64,000 nt of DNA, taken from JABAAW01 sp965216605. Its GTDB lineage: Bacteria; Pseudomonadota; Alphaproteobacteria; JABAAW01. The position numbers and the translations under genes are program-made. Shown here in pieces: positions 14,694 through 23,547 of this stretch. How positions within the stretch are numbered: position 1 is the stretch's first letter; every line of letters starts with the position of its first letter. A model generated the notes under the pieces. It made no database searches. It saw only the letters and a program-made list of their open reading frames with translations, and had not been told where the DNA came from. The stretch lies in assembly GCA_965216605.1 (NCBI GenBank), contig CBDCGG010000002.1, positions 806,001-870,000 on the forward strand. Direction: 5' to 3'.

Positions 14694-15593
14694 ATGTCCG
14701 AACCCTCCCCTCCCTCCCCTCCCCTCCCTCCCTCCCTCCCCTTCGATCGCCGCGACGGCAGCATATGGTACGATGGCTCTTCGATGGCGTGGTGTGATGC
14801 CAAGTTGCATGTCATGAGCCACGGGCTGCACTACGCCTCCTGCGTCTTCGAGGGCATCCGCGCCTATCGCGGAGAGCCATACAAGCTCGAAGAGCATTAC
14901 GAACGTTTGCATTTGTCGGCAAATCTGCTTGATTTCGAGATTCCCTACAGCGTGGCAACCTTGGCGCAGGCGACACGCGAGCTGTTAAAAGACAACGCAC
15001 TGAGCGAAGCCTATATCCGTCCTGTGGCGTGGCGTGGCTCTGAGCAGATGGCGATCGCCGCCGACAAGACGACGATTCATGTTTCGATCATCGCGTGGAA
15101 CTTCGGAGATTATTTTGGCGGAAAATTGAAGGGTATCCGTCTGACACTCTCCAAATGGCGTCGTCCGTCGCCCGAAAGCGCGCCGTGCAACAGCAAGGCG
15201 GCGGGGCTTTACACCATCTGCACGCTTGCCAAGCACGAGGCACAACGCAATGGTTTCGACGATGCCTTGATGCTCGACTACAGAGGGCAGATCGCCGAAT
15301 CGACGGGGGCAAACATCTTCCTTGTCATCGACGGGCAGATCCACACTCCTAAGGCAGATTGTTTTCTCAACGGCATCACGCGACAAACCCTCCTGCGAAT
15401 CGCGCGCGAGGAGGGGATCGAGGTGGTAGAACGCGCGGTGCTGATGGAGGATCTCGATCGGGCGCAGGAGGTCTTTCTGAGCGGCACCGCAGCCGAGGTC
15501 ACATTAGTGCGCGAAATAGACGAGCGTAAATTTTCTGAAAACACGATCACCCAACGGCTGGCGGCACTCTACGACGCCGAAGTGAGACCATGA
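14694..15593 (+). CDS. ilvE: Branched-chain amino-acid aminotransferase
   Basis: 299 residues, fold-type IV PLP enzyme. DRRDGSIWYDGSSMAWCDAK, then LHVMSHGLHYASCVFEGIRAY mark the N-terminus. The PLP Lys is in APCNSKAAGLYTICTLAKHEA, followed by DALMLDYRGQIAESTGANIFLV, as in alphaproteobacterial IlvE. It transaminates leucine, isoleucine and valine with 2-oxoglutarate in the cytoplasm. Residues 2-15 (SEPSPPSPPLPPSLP) come from a pure C/T tract at 14702-14743. No Shine-Dalgarno is seen. Divergent from the marR operon; recX follows after 22 bases. Confidence 0.95.
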   Translation: MSEPSPPSPPLPPSLPFDRRDGSIWYDGSSMAWCDAKLHVMSHGLHYASCVFEGIRAYRGEPYKLEEHYERLHLSANLLDFEIPYSVATLAQATRELLKDNALSEAYIRPVAWRGSEQMAIAADKTTIHVSIIAWNFGDYFGGKLKGIRLTLSKWRRPSPESAPCNSKAAGLYTICTLAKHEAQRNGFDDALMLDYRGQIAESTGANIFLVIDGQIHTPKADCFLNGITRQTLLRIAREEGIEVVERAVLMEDLDRAQEVFLSGTAAEVTLVREIDERKFSENTITQRLAALYDAEVRP

Positions 15594-15615
15594 GGCGAGA
15601 CTATGAGGCGCGACT

Positions 15616-16242
15616 ATGAGTTTGGAGCAACCTGACACCTCTCCCCCCTCTTCCCCCTCTCCCCCCGCTTGCCTGCGCGACCATGCCATAGCCTACCTCG
15701 CGCGCTTTCCTGCGACCAAAGTCAAGTTGCGTAAAGTTCTTGTGCGTTGGTCTGCGCGGCGCAGCTTGAAGATAGACGAGCAGCAGATGGCGGTCTTGAT
15801 GGAAACCTTGCAGGCAAGCGGTTACTTGGACGATGGGAAGTTTGCGCTGGGCAGAGCGCGTAGCCTTTTGCAGCGCGGTGCGAGCTTGCTGGACATTCGC
15901 GCACGGCTTGCCAAAGACGGCATCGAGCGAGAGCAGATCCAAGAGACACTGGAGACGCTCACCGAGAACGAGGACAAGGAGGAGTTAGAGATACTGGCAG
16001 CCTTCAGGGTTGCGCAAAAAAAGAGGCTAGGACCTTTTCGTGATTCCAAGCGTAATTTCCAGCGTAATTCTTTTGGTAGCCCTGCTTCCGCAGATCGAGG
16101 ACAACAAGAAAAAAACAAAAAGAAGGACATCGCTACCCTGGCGCGCAAGGGATTCGGTTGGGGCATCGTGCAAAAGATCATGCAGGCGAGCGACGAGGAT
16201 TTGTGCGAATGGGAGAAAAAATTGCAGGAACAAGGTCGTTAA
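15616..16242 (+). CDS. recX: RecX family regulator of RecA
   Basis: 208 residues. RecX helical repeats: AIAYLARFPATKVKLRKVLV, then LMETLQASGYLDDGKFALGRARSLLQRGASLLDIRARL with the family's LxxxGYLDDxxFA and GxxxIxxxL pattern, and a third repeat near the C-terminus (GWGIVQKIMQ). RecX binds inside RecA filaments and modulates their ATPase and recombination activity. A polar, low-complexity insert (about residues 140-168, with QQEKNKKKD) separates repeats 2 and 3. Three imperfect copies of GACTATGAGGCG-like sequence run through the ilvE stop codon up to the recX ATG. Confidence 0.85.
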   Translation: MSLEQPDTSPPSSPSPPACLRDHAIAYLARFPATKVKLRKVLVRWSARRSLKIDEQQMAVLMETLQASGYLDDGKFALGRARSLLQRGASLLDIRARLAKDGIEREQIQETLETLTENEDKEELEILAAFRVAQKKRLGPFRDSKRNFQRNSFGSPASADRGQQEKNKKKDIATLARKGFGWGIVQKIMQASDEDLCEWEKKLQEQGR

Positions 16243-16244
16243 AA

Positions 16245-16253
16245 TGCTATGAT
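16245..16253 (+). promoter_or_regulatory. Extended -10 promoter of msrP
   Basis: TGC-TATGAT, a near-perfect extended -10, directly after the recX stop codon. The expected start near 16260 rules out the ATG at 16249 and supports the msrP start at 16300. Confidence 0.5.
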
Positions 16254-16299
16254 AGGAAGGGGGAAGCGAGCAACTACAAAGGTGACAAAGGCTGTAACG

Positions 16300-17367
16300 A
16301 TGGCACACAAGAACACACACACACAGACGAGCGGCGAGGACAAGCGTCTTGTCGCCTCTGCCAGCTTGCGTTTTCCGCGCGGTTGGGAAATAGCCGAGCG
16401 CGATGCGACGGCAGAGCGTGACTTTCTCGCGCGCCGCGATTTTGTTCGCGCGCTGGCTAGCGGCGGCATTGCGGGTGCGGGTTTGGCGGCGGGATTGCTT
16501 ACGAGTGCCTGCTCGCAGGAAACGGCTGCGACAGAACAGGATCTCGATCCTGCTCAACGTGCGTGGCAAAGCCTGTATCCTGCGCAACGCAACGACACCT
16601 ACAAGGTTGCGCGCGCTTTGACGGATGAGGACGACGCTCTCAGCTACAACAACTTCTACGAGTTCGGTAGCCACAAGAGTATTTCTCGCGCGGCGCAGAA
16701 GATGTCGATCGCTCCTTGGAGCATCGAGATCGGCGGGCAGGTCGAGAAACCACGGCGCGTCTCCTTCGACGATCTTCTGAAAGCCATGCCATTAGAGCAG
16801 CGCGTGTTGCGCCACCGCTGCGTCGAGGCTTGGGCGATGACCGTGCCTTGGAGCGGCTTTTCGCTCAAGGCGCTTGTCGACTACGCGAAGCCTCTGTCTT
16901 CTGCGCGCTATATCTCCTTCGAAACACTCGCGGACAAGGAGACGATGCCGGGGTTGCGGCAAACCTACTACCCCTGGCCCTATATCGAGGCGGTCACTAT
17001 CAAGGAGGGGGTGAACGAACTCGCTTTCATCGCAACGGGTGCTTACGGAAAGCCCGTCTCCAAGCAGAACGGCGCGCCTTTGCGACTCTTGTTGCCGTGG
17101 AAGTATGGGTTCAAGTCGATCAAGTCGATCGTGCGAATCTCCTTTACCGAAAAAAGACCGAAAACCTTTTGGGAGAATATCGCTCCAGCCGAATACGGCT
17201 TTTGGGCAAATGTCAATCCCGAAGTGCCGCATCCGCGATGGTCGCAGGCGAAAGAAAAATTGCTCGGTGGCAGTAAAAAAGTTCCGACAAGGCTCTACAA
17301 CGGATACGGCGAGTTCGTCGCCTCCCTCTACGCCAACAAAAAGCAGAATAGAAACTTGTTCTTCTGA
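16300..17367 (+). CDS. msrP: Methionine sulfoxide reductase catalytic subunit (molybdopterin), Tat-exported
   Basis: 355 residues. A twin-arginine motif ARRDFVRALASGG is followed by a hydrophobic stretch (IAGAGLAAGLL) and a Cys. The mature part has SHKSISRAAQ, WSIEIGGQVEKPRRVSFDDLL and RVLRHRCVEAWAMTVPWSG, where the Cys binds the molybdenum cofactor, and SIVRISFTEKRPKTFWE. MsrP repairs oxidised methionines of periplasmic proteins. The ATG at 16300 has AAAGG 8 bases upstream. Its usual membrane partner MsrQ is not in the window; hom follows after 9 bases. Confidence 0.93.
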   Translation: MAHKNTHTQTSGEDKRLVASASLRFPRGWEIAERDATAERDFLARRDFVRALASGGIAGAGLAAGLLTSACSQETAATEQDLDPAQRAWQSLYPAQRNDTYKVARALTDEDDALSYNNFYEFGSHKSISRAAQKMSIAPWSIEIGGQVEKPRRVSFDDLLKAMPLEQRVLRHRCVEAWAMTVPWSGFSLKALVDYAKPLSSARYISFETLADKETMPGLRQTYYPWPYIEAVTIKEGVNELAFIATGAYGKPVSKQNGAPLRLLLPWKYGFKSIKSIVRISFTEKRPKTFWENIAPAEYGFWANVNPEVPHPRWSQAKEKLLGGSKKVPTRLYNGYGEFVASLYANKKQNRNLFF

Positions 17368-17376
17368 TCTGAGCGC

Positions 17377-18723
17377 ATGACAGAAAAGAGGATGCGCATC
17401 GCGGTTGCGGGCTTGGGAACCGTCGGGGGAGCGTTGCTCAACCTTCTGCAGCAACGAAACGGCGTCGAGATCAAAGCTGTCTCTGCGCGCACGCGAGAGA
17501 AAAAACGCAGCTGCTCGGTCGAAGGCATCGCGTGGTACGACGATGCTGTCGTGATGGCGCGCGAGGCTGAGGTCGAGCTCGTGGTCGAACTCATCGGCGG
17601 CGAGGGCGGGGTCGCGCTCGAATGTGCGCGCGCCACTCTACAAGCAGGCAAGCATTTTGTCACGGCGAACAAAGCGTTGCTCGCACGCCACGGCGCGGAA
17701 ATCTCCGCGCTTGCCGAAGCTAAGGGTTGCGCCGTGGGGTGGGAAGCTGCGGTTGCCGCCGCTGTGCCTGTCGTCGCCGCCGTGCGCCAAAGCCTGCTCG
17801 CCAACAACACGCAACGCATCACGGGCATCGTCAATGGTACTTGTAACTATATCCTCTCCAGATTGGAGACGCGCGGCGAAGACTTTGCCGAGGACTTTGC
17901 AATGGCTTTGCGCACGGCTCAAGAGAAGGGCTATGCCGAAGCCGATCCGCGTGCCGACACGCAAGGCTTTGATTCGGCACAAAAAATCGCTCTGCTCGCC
18001 GCTCTTGCTTTCGCGACGCCGCCCGCCCTCGACGAGGTATCGGTCGAGGGTATCGAGCGGGTTACGCGCGACGATGTCAACTTTGCCAAACGTCGTGGCT
18101 ACGCCATTCGTCTGCTCGCAATCGCCGAGCGTATCGACAACCAGCTTTCGCTCCGCGTCCATCCGACCCTCGTGCCGACCCTCACGCACTTGGATGGCAG
18201 TTTCGCGTCCGTCAGCGGCGTGGACAATGCCATCCTCTACCAGGGCGATTTTAGCGGAAAGGTTTTTCTTAAAGGACAAGGCGCGGGCGCAAACGCAACC
18301 GCCTCGGCGGTGGCAGGAGACATTCTCGACATCGCGAGGGGCAGAAACACACCCCTGTTCGGCACGCCTAACGCAAACCTCAAGCCCTTGCCTTTCTTTC
18401 CGTTAGACGATATCGTTTCGAAGTGGTACTTGCACTTTCGTGTCCAAGACAAGGTCGGTGTCGTCGCGGCGATCGCAACCGTCCTCAGCGATTGCAACAT
18501 TTCGCTCGCTGCCATCTTGCAAGACGACACACGCGCGCAGCAACGGCAACACACCCCTCAATCTGTTTCGTTGTTGTTATGGACGCATCGCGCCTCGACG
18601 AAAGCCATCGCTCAAGCCTTGCGCCTGATCGAGAAAACATCCTTGCTGCAAGAGCAATCTCAAGAGAAACCTTTGGCATTACGCATTCTCGAAGATAGGG
18701 AGGAAAAACAAGAGCAGGCATGA
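17377..18723 (+). CDS. hom: Homoserine dehydrogenase
   Basis: 448 residues. NAD(P)-binding IAVAGLGTVGGALLNLL; the dehydrogenase core has VTANKALLA, GWEAAVAAAVPVV, GIVNGTCNYILS and EADPRADTQGFDSAQKIALLA; a C-terminal ACT domain starts near residue 350 (YLHFRVQDKVGVVAAIATVL...ISLAAILQDD). It reduces aspartate semialdehyde to homoserine on the way to threonine and methionine. The ACT domain suggests threonine feedback. It overlaps glpX by four bases (ATGA). The hom-glpX-recJ order is common in alphaproteobacteria. The ACT domain carries a Gln/Arg insert (RAQQRQHTPQ). Confidence 0.96.
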   Translation: MTEKRMRIAVAGLGTVGGALLNLLQQRNGVEIKAVSARTREKKRSCSVEGIAWYDDAVVMAREAEVELVVELIGGEGGVALECARATLQAGKHFVTANKALLARHGAEISALAEAKGCAVGWEAAVAAAVPVVAAVRQSLLANNTQRITGIVNGTCNYILSRLETRGEDFAEDFAMALRTAQEKGYAEADPRADTQGFDSAQKIALLAALAFATPPALDEVSVEGIERVTRDDVNFAKRRGYAIRLLAIAERIDNQLSLRVHPTLVPTLTHLDGSFASVSGVDNAILYQGDFSGKVFLKGQGAGANATASAVAGDILDIARGRNTPLFGTPNANLKPLPFFPLDDIVSKWYLHFRVQDKVGVVAAIATVLSDCNISLAAILQDDTRAQQRQHTPQSVSLLLWTHRASTKAIAQALRLIEKTSLLQEQSQEKPLALRILEDREEKQEQA

Positions 18724-19742
18724 CGATGATCGAACAACCCCCCAAACAATCCTTAAGTCAATTCTTGAGCCAATCTTTGGGCGCAGATGCGCTCGACGAG
18801 CGTTTGTTGCATCAGGCACGGCGCGTGTGCGAAGCCGCCGCTATTGCTGCGGCGCGCTGGCGCGGCTTTGGCGAGCGCAACGCTGCGGACAAGGCTGCGG
18901 TCGATGCCATGCGTGCGGCTTTGATGGTGTTGGAGATATCAGGTACCGTTGTCATCGGCGAGGGGGAACGCGACGAGGCACCGATGCTCTACATCGGGGA
19001 GGCGGTCGGCAAGGGGACAGGGCTTGCCGTCGATATTGCCCTCGATCCGCTGGAAGGCACGAACCTCTGCGCTACCTCTAGTGCGAACGCGCTCACCGTA
19101 ATGGCGCTCGCACCTAAGGGAGGCTTGCTCAACGCCCCCGATCTCTACATGGAAAAAATTGCTGTAGGCGCGCATATCGGACACGATGTAGTCTCGTTGA
19201 CAAAAACGCCCGAAGAGAACCTTCAAGCGATCGCCACCAAGCTTGGCGGACAGATCTCCGACTTGCAAGTCTGCATCTTGGAGCGCGATCGCCACGCCGA
19301 TCTGATCGCCCGCGTGAGGCGTTGCGGCGCACGCGTACAGCTCATCTCGGACGGAGACATCTTCGCGTGCTTGCAAACCTCCGATCGCAAAAGCGGCATC
19401 CACGCCTACTTCGGAACGGGCGGCGCGCCTGAGGGGGTGCTTGCCGCCGCCGCGCTCAAGGTGCTGGGAGGATGCTTCCAAGGCAGGCTGTTGTGCAGGA
19501 ACGAGAACGAACGCGCGCGCGCAGAGAAAATGGGCATCATCGATTTCGACACCCTCTACAACCTCGACGATCTCGTCAAGGGCGATGTCATGTTTGCGGC
19601 GAGCGGCGTTACCGACGGAACGCTGCTCGACGGCGTGCGTTTCGAGGAGGACGGAATCGCCGTCCACTCGCTGCTCATGCACGAGGCAAGCAAACGCATC
19701 GAGACCGTGCGCGCACGCCTGCCTCTGCCTAACGTCGCATAA
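18720..19742 (+). CDS. glpX: Fructose-1,6-bisphosphatase, class II
   Basis: 340 residues. GTVVIGEGERDEAPMLYIGE and VDIALDPLEGTNLCAT hold the metal- and phosphate-binding residues of the lithium-sensitive phosphatase fold; LYMEKIAVGAHIG and GTGGAPEGVLAAAALKVLGG are class II signatures. It makes fructose-6-phosphate for gluconeogenesis. The start overlaps the hom stop by four bases; an ATG six bases later is possible. The first 20 residues include a short Gln/Ser repeat (QSLSQFLSQSLG). recJ starts 11 bases after its stop. Confidence 0.95.
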   Translation: MTMIEQPPKQSLSQFLSQSLGADALDERLLHQARRVCEAAAIAAARWRGFGERNAADKAAVDAMRAALMVLEISGTVVIGEGERDEAPMLYIGEAVGKGTGLAVDIALDPLEGTNLCATSSANALTVMALAPKGGLLNAPDLYMEKIAVGAHIGHDVVSLTKTPEENLQAIATKLGGQISDLQVCILERDRHADLIARVRRCGARVQLISDGDIFACLQTSDRKSGIHAYFGTGGAPEGVLAAAALKVLGGCFQGRLLCRNENERARAEKMGIIDFDTLYNLDDLVKGDVMFAASGVTDGTLLDGVRFEEDGIAVHSLLMHEASKRIETVRARLPLPNVA

Positions 19743-19753
19743 GCGGGGAGACG

Positions 19754-21667
19754 ATGGTAGCCGTGACGCGCTGGCGTTTGCGAAAACCCTCTGATAATTT
19801 TGAGCAGCAGCGCGAAGCCTTGCGGGTTGCGGGTGATCTCGATCCGTTGCTGGCAAAGTTGCTCTGCCTGCGCGGCGTGGAAAAGCAGCAACTCCCAGAG
19901 ACATTGGATCCCAAGGTTGCCGATCTTTTTCCCGATCCCTTCTTGCTTGCGGATATGGACAAGGCGAGCGAGCGCCTTACAACAGCTTTACGCACGGGCG
20001 AGAAGATCGGCATCATCACCGACTACGATGTAGACGGAGCGTGCTCGGCGGCGCTGTTTATACAGGCGTGGCGCGCCTGGGGCGGCGAGTGCGTCTATAC
20101 CGTTCCCGATCGTTTTAAGGAAGGCTACGGTCCGAACGACCAAGCCTTCCAAAGGCTGCGTAGCCAAGGTGCGGAGGGGCTGGTCGTCACGCTGGATTGC
20201 GGTAGCAACGCGCAGCAGGTTTTGCGTAGTAAGCAGCAGCAGGGCTGGGAGGTTATCGTCGTCGATCACCACGCGCTAACGGGCAGCCGCGAGGAGGCAG
20301 AGCAAACAGACGCGGTGCTAGCCATGATCAATCCGCAACGCGCCGATAACCGCGTCGAGCTTCGCAGCCTCTCGGCTTGCGGGGTCGTCATGCTGTTGGT
20401 GGTAGCGTTGCGCAAAAAAATTCAAGAAGGACACAAAGCAGGAGAAGAGGCAAAAGAAGAAGCAGGAGAAGATGCAGGAGAAGAAGGGCAGCATGGCATC
20501 GCTCCCCTATCCTTCGCCTTGAAGCCGTGGTTCGATGTGCTTGCGCTGGCAAGCGTATGCGATGTTGTTCCTCTCTCGCCGCTCAATCGAGCCTTCGTGC
20601 GCGCAGGCTTGGCGCACTTGAGCGCGCAACGACACGCAGGGCTTGCCGCGCTGGCTCACGCGGCAGGGCTTGAGCCGCCCTTCTCCACGCGCGACCTCGC
20701 CTTCGCCTTGGGACCGCGTCTGAACGCGGCGGGGCGCATGGGAGAACAGGAACTAGCCGTCGAGCTGCTGCTGTGCGTCGAGCCTCAAGATGCCAAACGC
20801 GCGCAGAGAATAGCCCATGCTCTCGAAAGCCTCAATAATCGGCGACGCGCTCAACAGGAAACATGTTGCAGGCAGGCGCAAAAAAAAGCGCAAGAACGGG
20901 TTGAAGACGCGCCGCAAGATGCGCCGCAAGATGCGTCATACGCCTATTTTTTTTATGACAAGGCGTGGTCGATCGGCGTGTTGGGACCTTCTGCCTCGCG
21001 GGTTGCGGAGCGTCTCGCGCGTCCGATTTTCTTGGCAGCCCCCTCTCCTACGGCGGAAGAGCCGACCCTATTGCGTGGCTCGGCGAGGTTGCCGCAACAC
21101 GGATGGGAGGATTGCTCACTGGCGCGCATCGTTGCGCGTGCGCAAGAGAAGGGCTTGTTGCTATCAGCGGGAGGGCATGCGCGCGCCTGCGGTTTTTCCT
21201 TGCGGGAAGAGAGTGCTCAAGGATTTCAAGAATTTCTTCAAGAATTTCTCGCTACAAAAACTTCAAACGGAGGGAGCGACAAGGTTGTGGAAAGAGTGGT
21301 GGATATGGAGTTGTTGCTTTCTGCCGTCGAGGAGGGGTTGGCATCGCGCTTGGCGTTGCTCGCGCCTTTCGGCGCGGGACACCTTGAGCCGCTGTTTGCC
21401 TTCCGCGAGGTTTTTGTCGAGGATTGTCGCTTCATCGGCAAGAGCGGGCAGCATGTGTCGTGTACTTTCTCGGCTGAGGGGGGGGGGGCGCGAGCGCGCG
21501 TGATTGCCTTCCGGGCTGTCGAGCGAGGGCTTGCGCAAGCCTTGCAAGAGGCGGCGGAGACGCGCTGCAAGCGATGGGCGGTGGGTTTTGTGCGCTTTGA
21601 TCCTTACGCGCGTGGTGCGCAGATCGTTCTGGAGGATTTTGCTTGCCTCGTCGAAGAATCCGCATAA
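19754..21667 (+). CDS. recJ: Single-stranded-DNA-specific exonuclease RecJ
   Basis: 637 residues. DHH phosphoesterase motifs: IITDYDVDGACSAALF (motif I), LVVTLDCGSNA, VIVVDHHALTG (motif III) and ASVCDVVPLSPLNR; then ALGPRLNAAGRMG and the DHHA1 motif LSAGGHARACGFSL. It degrades single-stranded DNA 5' to 3' in recombination and mismatch repair. Two low-complexity inserts stand out: residues about 228-248 (HKAGEEAKEEAGEDAGEEG) and DAPQDAPQDAS near residue 390, both in surface loops. It starts with GGGGAGACG upstream, as the third gene of hom-glpX-recJ. Confidence 0.95.
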   Translation: MVAVTRWRLRKPSDNFEQQREALRVAGDLDPLLAKLLCLRGVEKQQLPETLDPKVADLFPDPFLLADMDKASERLTTALRTGEKIGIITDYDVDGACSAALFIQAWRAWGGECVYTVPDRFKEGYGPNDQAFQRLRSQGAEGLVVTLDCGSNAQQVLRSKQQQGWEVIVVDHHALTGSREEAEQTDAVLAMINPQRADNRVELRSLSACGVVMLLVVALRKKIQEGHKAGEEAKEEAGEDAGEEGQHGIAPLSFALKPWFDVLALASVCDVVPLSPLNRAFVRAGLAHLSAQRHAGLAALAHAAGLEPPFSTRDLAFALGPRLNAAGRMGEQELAVELLLCVEPQDAKRAQRIAHALESLNNRRRAQQETCCRQAQKKAQERVEDAPQDAPQDASYAYFFYDKAWSIGVLGPSASRVAERLARPIFLAAPSPTAEEPTLLRGSARLPQHGWEDCSLARIVARAQEKGLLLSAGGHARACGFSLREESAQGFQEFLQEFLATKTSNGGSDKVVERVVDMELLLSAVEEGLASRLALLAPFGAGHLEPLFAFREVFVEDCRFIGKSGQHVSCTFSAEGGGARARVIAFRAVERGLAQALQEAAETRCKRWAVGFVRFDPYARGAQIVLEDFACLVEESA

Positions 21668-21714
21668 GGTAGAGTTGTGATTTTGTTCCGCTTTTTTGTT
21701 TTAAGGAGACGATG

Positions 21715-22764
21715 ATGCGTTCAATGTTGTTTCGATTTTTCTTTGTTTTTGTCCTTGTCGCGACGCTGGGTTTTGTCGCGCTACGAGCAAGTGCGGCTGA
21801 CGATGTTCATGTTTTGCGCTTACATCATTTTTTGAATGCGCAGTCGACGGTGCAGCGCGGCTTGCTTGAACCTTGGGGGCAGCGTTTGGAGGCGGCTTCG
21901 GGAGGACGGCTGAAGGTTGAGTTTTTTCCTTCGATGACCTTGGGCGGCAAGGCACCGCAGTTGTACGATCAGGCGAAGGACGGGTTTGTCGATATCGTTT
22001 GGACGCTGCCGGGTTATACGCGCGGTCGTTTTCCGATCATCGAGGTTTTCGAGTTGCCTTTTATGGTGGCGACTGCCGATGCGACCTCGCGTGCGTTGCA
22101 GGAGTTTTCCGAGGTGCATTTACGAAAAGAGTTTTCGGAGGTGCATCCCTTGTTGTTTCATGTTCATGCGCGGGGATCGTTTCATTCTAGGAATAAGGCG
22201 ATCAAGAAGATCGAGGATTTGCGTGGCTTGAAGGTGAGGGGACCCTCGCGGATTGCAACGGACATGCTTTCTGCCTTGGGGGCGGTACCTGTTGGGATGC
22301 CTGTTCCGCAGGTTCCGCAATCTTTGTCGCGCGGGGTTATCGATGCGGCGATGTTGCCGTGGCAGGTGACGGTGCCGTTGCGTTCGTCGGAGTTGGTGAA
22401 GCATCACACGGAGTTCGAGGGAGCGCGCGGATTGTATACGGCGACTTTTGTATTGGCGATGAACAAGGAGCGTTATGCTGCCTTGCCTGCGGATTTGCGC
22501 GAGGTTCTTGATCGGGAGAGCGGCTCTGCGTTGGCTGCGATTGCGGGACCTTTGTATGATCGCGACGAGGAGCGCGGTCGTCGGATAGCGCGTGAGCGCG
22601 GCAATGCGCTTGTTCGGATCAGGGAGAGTGAGGCGCGAAAGTGGCGCAAGGCTACGGAGTCGGTTGTTTCGGGATGGGTTAAGCGGATGAATGGAGAGGG
22701 TTATGACGGGGAGTTATATTTACGCGAGGCGAGAAGATTAATTAAGAAGTACGAGAAGAAGTAA
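21715..22764 (+). CDS. TRAP-type dicarboxylate-like substrate-binding protein (DctP)
   Basis: 349 residues from the ATG at 21715 (AAGGAG 6 bases upstream; the ATG at 21712 is only 3 bases away). Signal peptide MLFRFFFVFVLVATLGFVALRASA. The DctP fold shows VLRLHHFLNAQSTVQRGLLEPWGQRLEAASGGRLKVEFFP in parts, IKKIEDLRGLKVRGPSRIATDMLSALGAVPVGMP, and VLAMNKERYAALP. The Arg in KVRGPS corresponds to the usual carboxylate-binding Arg. It would bind a small organic acid in the periplasm. No DctQ or DctM membrane gene is beside it: recJ is upstream and rplY converges downstream. T-ending codons are more frequent than in recJ. Confidence 0.88.
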   Translation: MRSMLFRFFFVFVLVATLGFVALRASAADDVHVLRLHHFLNAQSTVQRGLLEPWGQRLEAASGGRLKVEFFPSMTLGGKAPQLYDQAKDGFVDIVWTLPGYTRGRFPIIEVFELPFMVATADATSRALQEFSEVHLRKEFSEVHPLLFHVHARGSFHSRNKAIKKIEDLRGLKVRGPSRIATDMLSALGAVPVGMPVPQVPQSLSRGVIDAAMLPWQVTVPLRSSELVKHHTEFEGARGLYTATFVLAMNKERYAALPADLREVLDRESGSALAAIAGPLYDRDEERGRRIARERGNALVRIRESEARKWRKATESVVSGWVKRMNGEGYDGELYLREARRLIKKYEKK

Positions 22765-22836
22765 CGAACGAAAGTTATATTTTGCGTTAGTGTACAAGAC
22801 GAGCCAAGAAAAAATTATTCGCAACAAGAAGAGTTA

Positions 22837-23514
22837 CTATTTCTTCTCCTCTTCTTTCTCTTCTTCCTTCGCCTCCTCGACCGCTTCCTCCGTCTCGGTC
22901 TCCGTCGTCTCCTCGTCTTCCTGCGCAACCTTCGGCGTCGCAATCGTCGCAATCGTGAAATCTCGATCCTGTATCGCAAGCTTCGCCCCCTCAGGTAAAA
23001 CTAACTGACTCGCATGCAACGAATCGCCAATGTCCGCATCCACAATGTCTAACTCCATCTCCTTAGGAATGCTCTGTGCCCGACAAAGCAACGCAACATC
23101 ATGACGCACAACATTCAAAATGCCGCCGCGCTTCAATCCCTTGCAAGTATCCTGATTCAAAAACTTTACTGGAACATCAACGCGCAACTCGGAACGATCC
23201 GTCACACGCTGGAAATCAACATGGATAGCAACATCTCGAACAGGATCAAACTGAATATCCCGTATCAAAACTTGCTCCTCAGAACTTTTGCTCCCCCCTT
23301 TGTCTGCCTCCTCGCCAAAAGATAAGGCGTAGACCGTAAGGAAGATCCGACCCTTCGCCAACTGCTTGGCAACCTCGCGCTGGGCAACACGCAAGGAACG
23401 AACCTCCTTCCCGCCGCCATACAAAACCGCAGGCACAAAGCCGCTCCGCCGCAACGCGCGCGAAGAACCCCTGCCGCAAGAATCTCGTGCCTCTACCTGT
23501 AAAATCTCGGCCAT
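22837..23514 (-). CDS. rplY: Ribosomal protein L25 (long Ctc/TL5 form)
   Basis: 225 residues. The N-terminal L25 domain (RGSSRALRRSGFVPAVLYGGG...VLIRDIQFDPVRDVAIHVDFQRV) is followed by a TL5 C-terminal domain (VDVPVKFLNQDTCKGLKRGGILNVVRHDVALLC). It ends in an acidic/Lys tail (TETETEEAVEEAKEEEKEEEKK in pieces). It binds 5S rRNA in the large subunit. It lies 33 bases after prs; the prs-rplY pair is common in bacteria. The C-terminal tail is GAA/GAG-rich DNA like other tails in this window. Confidence 0.95.
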   Translation of the reverse strand: MAEILQVEARDSCGRGSSRALRRSGFVPAVLYGGGKEVRSLRVAQREVAKQLAKGRIFLTVYALSFGEEADKGGSKSSEEQVLIRDIQFDPVRDVAIHVDFQRVTDRSELRVDVPVKFLNQDTCKGLKRGGILNVVRHDVALLCRAQSIPKEMELDIVDADIGDSLHASQLVLPEGAKLAIQDRDFTIATIATPKVAQEDEETTETETEEAVEEAKEEEKEEEKK

Positions 23515-23547
23515 AACAGCTGCCTTATCCTCCTTGTTCTCTATCGC

